Assembly (NCBI GenBank): GCA_902797555.1
Contig: CADBTM010000039.1
Span: 1-10,393 of the forward strand
Direction: 5' to 3'
Length of the DNA stretch: 10,393 nucleotides
Origin: Oscillospiraceae bacterium
GTDB taxonomy: Bacteria > Bacillota > Clostridia > Oscillospirales > Butyricicoccaceae
Each line of letters starts with the position of its first letter. The first letter of the stretch is position 1. The notes beneath the pieces are model-generated. The model searched no databases. It had not been told where the DNA came from and saw only the letters and a program-made list of their open reading frames with translations. This document shows positions 6,101-10,393 of this stretch, one piece after another. Position numbers and translations under genes: made by a program.

Positions 6101-7187
6101 GAATGCTCTGCTGAAATGTCGGGATGTAAATGATCTGCACCACGCCAAGGACGCATATCTGAACATCGTTGTGGGCAATGTATACTGCACTCGCTTTACC
6201 GATCAGTTCTTTAAGAATATATCGCAGGAAAACTACAACGTGAACAAGGTTTTTGATTTTGACGTGAAAGGCGCGTGGGACGCAACGGAGTCCATGAAAA
6301 CCGTTCGGAAGGTCATGGAAAAGAACAACCCCATCATCACCCGTATGCCAAGGGAGGTGAAGGGCTCCTTGTTTGACCTGCAGCTGATGCCAAAAGGCAA
6401 AGGTCAGCTCAACAGAAAACAGACCATGGATAAGGACAAGTATGGAGGATATAACAAGGTCACCGGCTCATTTTATTTTGCCGCAGAGCACACGGAAAAG
6501 AAAAAGCGGATCCGCACCATCGAACCCGTCTATCTGTATGCCAGTGAGCTGTACAAGCGTGACCCTGTTGCCTATTGCAAGGAGGTGTTGGGTCTGACAG
6601 ATCCGATCATCATCTGCCGAGAGATCCGCGCAAACGCCCCGTTGGAGATCAATGGCAGTCGGCTATATATTTCTGGCCGCACCGGGAATTATTATGTTTG
6701 CCAGCACTCTGTCCAGCTTGCCATCGACCCGGAACGGGAAAAGTATGTCCGCGATATCGGGAAATACATGGAACGCTGCAACGGTCTCAGAAAAGAACTT
6801 CCCATCACGCAAAAGGACGGAATCACCCGGGAACGCAATGAAGATCTGTATCGCTTCTTCCTGGAAAAACTGCGTACCAACGCTTATCATCGTTTGAACT
6901 CCATGTCGAATATGGAGAAGGATCTCGCAGATGCATTTCCTGTATTTCTGGAAAAAACGGAATATGAGCAGGTCCGGATCCTGCTGGAAATCCTGAAATC
7001 GTTCCGCTGCGACTCTGTTTACGCCAACCTCAAGGATTTGGGGAAGACAGGCACCGCCGGACGCGTCCAGATCAACAAGAAGATCAGCGGTTGCCAAAGC
7101 GCATATCTGATCCACCAGTCGGTCACCGGGCTGTATGAATATCGCGAAGATCTCCTGAGAGATATCCGCGAGGAACTCCAAAAATGA
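3162..7187 (+). CDS. cas9: Cas9, type II-A RNA-guided DNA endonuclease (1341 aa)
   Basis: Domains in order: RuvC-I with YYIGLDAGTSSVGWAVS, catalytic Asp18; the arginine-rich bridge helix (ANRRLFRVNRRRLARRNQRL); a large REC lobe that includes HHIMKSRGHFLYDG; RuvC-II with PEKIFIEMARGG, Glu778; HNH with FDRDHIFPQS, Asp861 and His862, and Asn885 in LNRDKTN; RuvC-III with HHAKDAYLN, His994 and Asp997; and a C-terminal PAM-interacting region ending in LIHQSVTGLYEYREDLL. These align with D10, E762, D839, H840, N863, H983 and D986 of S. pyogenes Cas9, so both nuclease sites look intact and no frameshift is visible. Length is normal for the II-A subtype, supported also by the csn2 relic. Its stop overlaps the ATG of the cas1 fragment. 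Near the C-terminus GRVQINKK (Arg1301, Gln1303) lies where S. pyogenes has the RKR PAM-reading residues. Confidence 0.97.
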   Translation: MKQNGNNMVSGSYYIGLDAGTSSVGWAVSDKAYRLLKFHGNAMWGARLFGKAQPAANRRLFRVNRRRLARRNQRLNSLELLFSEELSRVDPGFLVRMKESSLWLDDKTNKACRFSLFHDPNFTDKDYYRKYPTIYHLREELLRSSSPHDIRLVYLALHHIMKSRGHFLYDGIDSDSPLPTPEDAIKELTAFLEETYDISLQLSDPAEFFHTLSLGNMGIQEKQKRLRAAWGGTTAEEDPIDLSVAIDMLSGGKRKLAALYKNESLSESEISRLSLNEDLDEKMDILSSVLGSDAELLFLLKEVYDAVRLSKMLNRHASLSEAKVALYNDNKAALHALKCYVRKTIPEKYKEIFSLKKTGLNNFAAYSRYQANSGDYTCKQEDFCRYLSGCIPVPDPCDEKMCSIFQQIRDNTFLPKLKSSENGVIPYQLQFRELKQILKNASEYLPFLNIKDDDGYTVREKIEEIFKFRIPYYVGPLNGHAGSHWAVRFPDKEHVPVHPWNFDQVINTEDSAEAFMINLIGRCTYTGEPVLPKDSLLYSEYMLLNELNSLRIHGQPLPAAVKAEMIHDLFEASRKRVGKKQIENYLKSRGLISPSDEISGIDDTMKTTLKSFHDFRGILKKTGNNREMVEDIIRHILIFGKDRSMMKKWLRSHTTGLSEEDFNYICRLKYGEWGRLSKCFLTEIVSKPDKSTGEVHTIIELLRSGSDNLMQLLYEDPMLLQHAEEHRRDLFGADQSLSDRMDSMYLSPAVRRSIRQSLQIVDEIVDIQKSVPEKIFIEMARGGSKEMKGKRTESRKEKLLALYKNCREDEKELLAQLEQEDDTTLRSNKLYLYYTQFGKCMYSGEPIDLEALMSGRLFDRDHIFPQSRIKDDSLDNLVIVKNTLNRDKTNVYPIRAEIRHKMRPFWEHLLKAGMISQKKFDRLVRSTELTTDELSSFVARQLTETQQSTKALATLLKERYGDAVRIVYSKAGNVSSFRDKNALLKCRDVNDLHHAKDAYLNIVVGNVYCTRFTDQFFKNISQENYNVNKVFDFDVKGAWDATESMKTVRKVMEKNNPIITRMPREVKGSLFDLQLMPKGKGQLNRKQTMDKDKYGGYNKVTGSFYFAAEHTEKKKRIRTIEPVYLYASELYKRDPVAYCKEVLGLTDPIIICREIRANAPLEINGSRLYISGRTGNYYVCQHSVQLAIDPEREKYVRDIGKYMERCNGLRKELPITQKDGITRERNEDLYRFFLEKLRTNAYHRLNSMSNMEKDLADAFPVFLEKTEYEQVRILLEILKSFRCDSVYANLKDLGKTGTAGRVQINKKISGCQSAYLIHQSVTGLYEYREDLLRDIREELQK

Positions 7188-7468
7188 GCTGGCGGATCGT
7201 TTCTGTTTCCAGCCTGTGCAAACTGGATTACAAGATGGATTATTTGGTTGTTCGCGGAAAAGACACTACAACCCGTATCCATCTGAGCGAGATTGCCATG
7301 CTGATTCTGGAAACCACTGCGATTTCCCTGACCGCATATCTCCTCCGGGAATTGGATCGGCGCAAGATCGACGTCGTGTTTTGCGATGAAACCAGAACGC
7401 CCTATGGTATGCTTGTCTCTCTTTCGGGAAGCCACGCTATCCTTTCGGGTGGATCAAGCAAACCTTGA
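7184..7468 (+). pseudogene. cas1: cas1 5' fragment (adaptation integrase), truncated
   Basis: The ATG overlaps the cas9 stop (ATGA), the usual tight coupling of a cas operon. The first 80 or so residues match type II Cas1: MSWRIVSVSSLCKLDYKMDY, then LVVRGKDTTTRIHLSEIAML, ETTAISLTAYLLRELDRRKI, DVVFCDETRTPYGML and a GSH motif near residue 84. Homology ends there. About ten unrelated residues follow before the stop at 7466-7468. Cas1 is normally near 290 residues, and the metal-binding active site lies in the missing C-terminal two thirds, so this product cannot integrate spacers. Sequence belonging to csn2 follows in another frame, so a single deletion removed the rest of cas1, all of cas2 and the start of csn2. 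The remaining peptide is only the N-terminal beta domain. Confidence 0.88.
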
Positions 7469-7703
7469 TCTTCCTGAAAAAATCCTTTTGTGGATGCGAC
7501 TGCAGCGGGAGTTTTTCGGAAAACAAGTATTCATTATTTATGGATTAAAGCTTCTTATGACAGACGAAGAGCTGGCATCGTTTTACCGCTCCGTTTTTTA
7601 TGAAAAGCTGTCTTTGCTGCTGATCGAACCTGTTCAGACAGAAGCCCCGCGAAAGGAGGAATATGTTATCGTGATTGATAAAGACCTTTGCGTTCTCTCC
7701 TGA
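7443..7703 (+). pseudogene. csn2: csn2 3' fragment (type II-A adaptation protein), truncated
   Basis: Read in a frame different from the cas1 fragment, the stretch VDQANLDLPEKILLWMRLQ, then FFGKQVFIIYGLKLLMTDEE, LASFYRSVFYEKLSLLLIEP and finally VIVIDKDLCVLS matches the C-terminal third of Csn2. The S. pyogenes counterpart has a similar order (KKKLLIFVNSGAFLTKDE, then LTVLFLEP). Csn2 is about 220 residues and forms a DNA-encircling ring during spacer acquisition; only about 80 residues remain and there is no start codon of its own. The join to cas1 lies between about 7430 and 7455. Its 3' end carries the -35 box of the array promoter, which may be why this part was kept. Nothing suggests that a functional protein is made. 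Confidence 0.82.
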
Positions 7704-7716
7704 AATATGGTATTAT
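7688..7716 (+). promoter_or_regulatory. Pre-crRNA promoter at the end of the csn2 relic
   Basis: TTGCGT (7688-7693), 17-base spacer, TGGTATTAT with the -10 at 7711-7716 and an extended-10 TG. The start is predicted near 7723, about 67 bases ahead of the first repeat. The layout closely mirrors the promoter at 2704-2732. The csn2 stop codon (7701-7703) lies inside the spacer. Confidence 0.7.
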
Positions 7717-7789
7717 AAAACTGCCCTTGAGATTCGACCGTTTTGTAGTAACGGAACGCTCCGATAATCGCCTCATTTCGAGATTTGAG
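7717..7789 (+). promoter_or_regulatory. CRISPR leader with leader-anchoring sequence ATTTGAG
   Basis: The 73 bases between the promoter and the first repeat end in ATTTGAG (7783-7789), directly against repeat 1. This is the same heptamer that directs type II-A spacer integration to the leader-repeat junction in streptococci. It fixes the array polarity: new spacers would enter at 7789/7790. A small inverted repeat CCGTT/AACGG (7738-7754) also lies in the leader. Confidence 0.85.
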
Positions 7790-8287
7790 GTTTGAGAGTA
7801 GTGTAATTTCAAGTGGTAGTAAAACGATTCCCTCTTTATCTCCGGTTGCAATCTCGTTTGAGAGTAGTGTAATTTCAAGTGGTAGTAAAACGGATGCGCT
7901 CGTCGCCGCTCTCACCGTTGCGTTTGAGAGTAGTGTAATTTCAAGTGGTAGTAAAACGGGCGTATCGTCTGCCTCTGGGATGCGCTCGTTTGAGAGTAGT
8001 GTAATTTCAAGTGGTAGTAAAACCTTCCGGGAGGTCATCGTCACGCTTGTATTGTTTGAGAGTAGTGTAATTTCAAGTGGTAGTAAAACAATCCATATCG
8101 CAAGTGACGATTACCTTGTGTTTGAGAGTAGTGTAATTTCAAGTGGTAGTAAAACTGATCTATCTATCGAGAGCCGGATTTGTGGGTTTGAGAGTAGTGT
8201 AATTTCAAGTGGTAGTAAAACCGGCGGCGCTCTTGCTGGTCATGTCATCCAGTTTGAGAGTAGTGTAATTTCAAGTGGTAGTAAAAC
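7790..8287 (+). CRISPR. Type II-A CRISPR array: 8 identical 36-bp repeats, 7 spacers of 30 bp
   Basis: Repeats start at 7790, 7856, 7922, 7988, 8054, 8120, 8186 and 8252. Each begins GTTTGAGAGTAGTG and ends CAAGTGGTAGTAAAAC, and all eight are identical, including the last. Spacers occupy 7826-7855, 7892-7921, 7958-7987, 8024-8053, 8090-8119, 8156-8185 and 8222-8251, every one exactly 30 bp, giving a 66-bp period. The repeat pairs with the tracrRNA anti-repeat at 3072-3103, which assigns the array to this Cas9. Because 66 is divisible by three, long spurious reading frames cross the array on both strands. Spacer targets cannot be identified from the window; no clear match to other parts of it was noticed. 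Confidence 0.99.
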
Positions 8288-8338
8288 TGCATATGCAAGA
8301 AGGTTTTCCCGAATAAGACGAAAAAAACAAAATCAATA

Positions 8339-8377
8339 CGGGGCTGCAGAGGATTTCTGCAGCCCCGGTTTCTTTTT
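8339..8377 (+). terminator. Intrinsic terminator downstream of the CRISPR array
   Basis: A perfect 12-bp stem CGGGGCTGCAGA/TCTGCAGCCCCG with loop GGATT, followed by GTTTCTTTTT. It lies 51 bases past the last repeat and should end the pre-crRNA. On the minus strand the hairpin is followed within about ten bases by a T-rich run (ATTTTGTTTTTTT), so it may also end transcripts arriving from the right flank. Confidence 0.9.
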
Positions 8378-8424
8378 GAAAGCGGCTTTTTGGACAGCGC
8401 AAGAGGAAAAGCCTGCGCGCAGGG

Positions 8425-8640
8425 TCATTCTCCGTCCTTTTGGAAGACGCGCACAATGCCGGCGTCTCCGTCCACCTGCACCCAGTCGCCCGTTCGGATG
8501 ACCTCTGTCAGCGTCTCGCCCAGATGATCCGCCACGGGGATGGACACGCCGTACAGCGTTTGGCTGAGCACAGCGCCGCCCAGAATGATAAGCTCGGTCT
8601 CCCGGTTGAGGATCGCCTTGGGTGCGTTTCCGCTTTGGAT
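8425..8640 (-). pseudogene. C-terminal fragment of an aconitase-X swivel domain (DUF126-type) protein
   Basis: The 71 residues read IQSGNAPKAILNRETELIIL, then GGAVLSQTLYGVSIPVADHL, and end with IRTGDWVQVDGDAGIVRVFQ. This matches the second half of the small swivel subunit of aconitase X (the NGNAPAAII... and IPV... TGD.VRVD pattern). The N-terminal half, with the conserved serine/glycine-rich segment, is absent and there is no start codon: the homology begins abruptly about 38 bases after the stop of the upstream gene. A partner large subunit is not visible. A hairpin CGCCCG/CGGGCG (about 8642-8663) sits at the broken end. The family call is from remembered patterns and moderately sure; that it is a truncated relic follows from the sequence. 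Confidence 0.6.
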
Positions 8641-8677
8641 CGGACGCCCGAGCGATCCCGGGCGCCGGTTTTGCGTT

Positions 8678-9124
8678 TTACGAAATCACCAGTCTGCGCA
8701 CGTCTGAGACGTTGCGCTTGCTGTTGCTGTCGCCGAAGACAACCAGCTTGAAGCTGCCGTCCTCCTGCTGCACCAGCCAGACCTTGTCCGGCCGGGCGAT
8801 CTCCTCCGCCGTGACATCGGCGCTGTATTCGTCGTCCGCCACAGCCGTCACCCTGGAAAATCCGGTCTGCTTTTGCCCGGCCAACAGGTCGGCGAGCAAA
8901 ATGCCTTTTCCGTCCACCGGCTTTTCCTCCCCTTTTCCGTTGACCACCGTGCCGTGAACGTCGGTGAGCGTCAGCGTTGCAGGGTCGATCTGCGTGATTG
9001 TTCCGTCCCGCTCCAGCCGGATCGTCCCCTCCGGGACGGCGGTACGGGTGGACAGGCGGATGACGATGAGGGCTGCCAGCACCAGCACGGCGGCGGCGAC
9101 GAGCCAAAGGGTTTTCTTTTTCAT
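8678..9124 (-). CDS. Membrane-anchored small protein, probable SUOX-fold (oxidoreductase molybdopterin-binding-like) domain
   Basis: A 148-aa protein starting MKKKTLWLVAAAVLVLAALI, a single N-terminal membrane anchor or uncleaved signal. The outside domain (about 30-148) has ITQIDPATLTLTDVHGTVV, then GKGILLADLLAGQ, YSADVTAEEIARPDKVWLV and a C-terminal VVFGDSNSKRNVSDVRRLVI. The order of a short substrate-loop, the Y-S-x-D-V segment and the final GD-x-x-SKR-x-V-x-V-x-x-I strand resembles the SUOX-type fold, in a shortened form. No cysteine expected for molybdenum ligation is visible, so it may not bind cofactor. It lies 24 bases after the ECF-S-like gene on the same strand, with GAAGG about seven to ten bases before the ATG, and is probably co-transcribed with it and with the DMSO-reductase gene. 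The function is not known. Confidence 0.55.
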   Translation of the reverse strand: MKKKTLWLVAAAVLVLAALIVIRLSTRTAVPEGTIRLERDGTITQIDPATLTLTDVHGTVVNGKGEEKPVDGKGILLADLLAGQKQTGFSRVTAVADDEYSADVTAEEIARPDKVWLVQQEDGSFKLVVFGDSNSKRNVSDVRRLVIS

Positions 9125-9148
9125 AACAGGACCTTCTTTCTTTTTGAT

Positions 9149-9685
9149 TCACAGCTTTCCGCCCAGCGCGGGCATCACCCTGCGGGCGATGGTCGCCCCC
9201 AGCAGCCCGCACAGAGCGCCCGATACCGCAGCCACATACAGATAGAGCAGCAATACCGTCCCTCGCAGGTGAAAGACGATGCAATTTGCGGTAAAGGCCG
9301 CGCACACCGACGACGCGCCGTTCATGATCACAGACCGTCCCCGCAGCGCCATCCCGTATTTTCCCGTGATCCATCCGGCAAGATCGATGGCGATCCCCGG
9401 CATCACATAGCCGATGGGCGCAAGCGCGCCCATGCTGCCCACCATGCCTATTGCGAGGGCGATGCCGCTTTGCACCAGACCCATCAGGGCGGCGCAGCCC
9501 GGTCTGTTTGCCAGCAGGGCGGCGATCACAAGAAACATCAGGGAAAAGCCGGTGCTGATCCCTCCCGGAATGTGGAGGGAATCGGTGATGACGTTTGCCA
9601 CGGGGTTGATCAGCTTTTTTGCAAACAGTCCCAGATCACAGCACATGGTCAAAAAGAGAAGCGTCCTTAATTTGTACGTTTTCAT
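9149..9685 (-). CDS. Small integral membrane protein, ECF transporter S-component-like
   Basis: About 178 residues, five or six hydrophobic helices, no soluble domain. The N-terminus MKTYKLRTLLFLTMCCDLGL is followed by FAKKLINPVANVITDSLHIP and GGISTGFSLMFLVIAALLAN, a pattern typical of substrate-binding S components of energy-coupling-factor vitamin or metal transporters. The later helix GSMGALAPIGYVMPGIAIDL fits too. S components work with shared EcfA/EcfT modules, which are not in the window. ATG at 9685-9683 has AAGGAG (9698-9693) with a seven-base gap; an upstream in-frame GTG/TTG extension reaching beyond 9828 would overlap the preceding gene and is rejected. Its position between a molybdoenzyme gene and the SUOX-like gene hints at uptake of something related to that enzyme, but the substrate cannot be read from sequence. 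Confidence 0.68.
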   Translation of the reverse strand: MKTYKLRTLLFLTMCCDLGLFAKKLINPVANVITDSLHIPGGISTGFSLMFLVIAALLANRPGCAALMGLVQSGIALAIGMVGSMGALAPIGYVMPGIAIDLAGWITGKYGMALRGRSVIMNGASSVCAAFTANCIVFHLRGTVLLLYLYVAAVSGALCGLLGATIARRVMPALGGKL

Positions 9686-9828
9686 CTGCGAACTCCTTTT
9701 CAAAAATGGAAGGCACGTCCGTTTCCGTCCGCACCCCGGCGGGAAAGGCTTCCCGCGGCCGCGCGCCATGCCCTCAGGACAGGGGTTTAGGCGCTTTGGC
9801 TCGAAATTCGACAAAAGCTTGCTTTGGG
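9686..9828. other. Gap after the DMSO-reductase gene: orphan ribosome binding site and a hairpin
   Basis: A very strong AAAGGAGGT (minus strand, 9839-9831) overlaps the end of the upstream gene, as if a second gene began there, but no ATG or GTG follows at a usable distance. A 7-bp hairpin GCGGGAA/TTCCCGC with loop GCCT lies at 9756-9739 without a T-tract. No gene is supported in these 143 bases. Confidence 0.5.
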
Positions 9829-10393
9829 TTACCTCCTTTCCGGCTCGGCAGCCAGCCGAACCTGCACCAGATTGGTGTGCTGGGGATTGGCGTTTCCCAG
9901 CGGGGTCGCCCGATGGGAAAGGGTGAGCACGTTGATGCTTCCCCGGGTGTCCACTCCATCCGCATCGGGGGTATACCACGCCCCTTCCGCCATGGCGGTC
10001 ACGCCGGGAGCGATCCTCTCGGTGACCCAGGCCGGCAGGCGGCAGCACCCCCGGGCATTAAACGCCTCGACGGCGTCGCCGGTGTGAATGTTCCGTTCCG
10101 CCGCGTCCCGGGGATGGATCCACAGGCGGGGCGGCTCGATCTCGTCCAGCCACTGATTCTGCTCGTGGATGCTGTGGCATCGCCGCTTGCTGTGAAAGGC
10201 GATGAGCTGGAGGGGATAGGTTTCCCGGGCGGGATCCTCCGCCCCCTCCTCCGCAGGCACATAGCCGGGCACCCCGGGAATGCCGGGGATGGCCTTTTCA
10301 TAGAGCTCCTTGCAGAAGATCTCGATCTTTCCCGAGGGGGTGGCAAAGGGCTTGCCCTCCCCGATCTCCGGGAAAAAGGAGATCGTCGGCCCG
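9829..10393 (-). CDS. dmsA: DMSO-reductase-family molybdopterin oxidoreductase, catalytic subunit C-terminus (DmsA-like), start outside window
   Basis: The last 187 codons are visible, entering from the right edge. FATPSGKIEIFCKELYEKA and PGIPGVPGYVP lead into the molybdopterin-dinucleotide-binding C-terminal domain: YPLQLIAFHSKRRCHSIHEQ, then LWIHPRDAAERNIHTGDAVE, VTAMAEGAWYTPDADGVDTR, GSINVLT and PLGNANPQHTNLVQV. The E. coli DmsA C-terminus has the same order (YPLQL, MWINPLDAQKRGIHNGD, GEGAWYDPDA, GGCINVLT, NPSHTNLVQV), so the DmsA clade is well supported. Members reduce S- or N-oxides or similar compounds using bis-MGD molybdenum; the actual substrate is not determined. The family normally works with a DmsB-type iron-sulphur subunit encoded next to it. 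Here the following gene is a membrane protein instead and no dmsB is present downstream. The stop at 9831-9829 overlaps a strong ribosome binding site. Confidence 0.85.
   Translation of the reverse strand, partial: GPTISFFPEIGEGKPFATPSGKIEIFCKELYEKAIPGIPGVPGYVPAEEGAEDPARETYPLQLIAFHSKRRCHSIHEQNQWLDEIEPPRLWIHPRDAAERNIHTGDAVEAFNARGCCRLPAWVTERIAPGVTAMAEGAWYTPDADGVDTRGSINVLTLSHRATPLGNANPQHTNLVQVRLAAEPERR

Noticed and set aside
5319..6143. 274-residue minus-strand frame within cas9
   Set aside because: Antisense to the RuvC-II/HNH coding region; no ribosome binding site or recognisable domain.
7892..7987. Shared GGATGCGCTCG in spacers 2 and 3 as a sign of duplicated or primed acquisition
   Set aside because: Only 11-12 bases, at different positions in the two spacers; too short to separate from chance in GC-rich coding DNA.
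7785..8501. 238-residue plus-strand reading frame with repeated FESSVISSGSKT units (and matching minus-strand frames)
   Set aside because: It is the CRISPR array read as protein; the 66-bp period is a multiple of three, which keeps one frame open.
8508..9374. 288-residue minus-strand frame over the SUOX-like and ECF-S genes
   Set aside because: Arg/Gly/Ala-rich shadow frame in GC-rich DNA; the overlapping frames have clear membrane segments and ribosome binding sites.
8873..9670. 265-residue plus-strand frame opposite the ECF-S gene
   Set aside because: His/Gln/Gly-rich antisense shadow with no motif.
10240..10310. Possible frameshift in the dmsA-like gene near the PGIPG segment
   Set aside because: Re-reading the minus strand base by base gives AIPGIPGVPGYVP in one uninterrupted frame; the apparent shift was a misread run of C/G.

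Overview
The window looks like chromosomal DNA of a low-oxygen Bacillota, most likely a Clostridia of the Oscillospirales type. This is inferred from strong AGGAGG ribosome binding sites, a SpoIIE/STAS phospho-switch, a type II-A CRISPR locus with a Csn2 relic, and a DMSO-reductase-family gene; no species call is possible. The flanks (about 1-2550 and 8380-10393) are visibly GC-rich. The CRISPR block between them (about 2640-8340) is clearly more AT-rich, as expected of an acquired defence island.

Left flank: a partial STAS anti-anti-sigma gene on the minus strand (1-221) is divergent from a membrane-anchored SpoIIE/RsbU-type PP2C phosphatase (519-2021). After it come a small frameshifted ORF (2114-2405) and about 350 bases without a convincing gene, containing a perfect 14-bp hairpin (2513-2544).

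Centre: a type II-A CRISPR-Cas locus. In order it has an extended -10 promoter (2704-2732), an internally deleted WYL-family regulator (2756-2998), a minus-strand tracrRNA with its own terminator and consensus promoter (2997-3147), an intact 1341-aa Cas9 (3162-7187), a 5' fragment of cas1 (7184-7468) fused out of frame to a 3' fragment of csn2 (about 7443-7703), an array promoter inside the csn2 relic, a leader ending in the anchoring heptamer ATTTGAG, and eight identical 36-bp repeats with seven 30-bp spacers (7790-8287), closed by a strong terminator. The middle of cas1, all of cas2 and most of csn2 are missing. Everything needed for interference (Cas9 catalytic residues, tracrRNA, promoters, array) appears intact, while adaptation is destroyed. 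The deletions leave every visible promoter and terminator in place, so this reads as an interference-only, memory-frozen CRISPR system.

Right flank, all on the minus strand: the C-terminal part of a DMSO-reductase-family molybdopterin enzyme (9829-10393), a small ECF-S-like membrane protein (9149-9685), a membrane-anchored small protein resembling a SUOX-fold domain (8678-9124), and an N-terminally truncated aconitase-X swivel (DUF126) fragment (8425-8640). An electron-transfer subunit expected next to the DMSO reductase is absent from the sequence that follows it.
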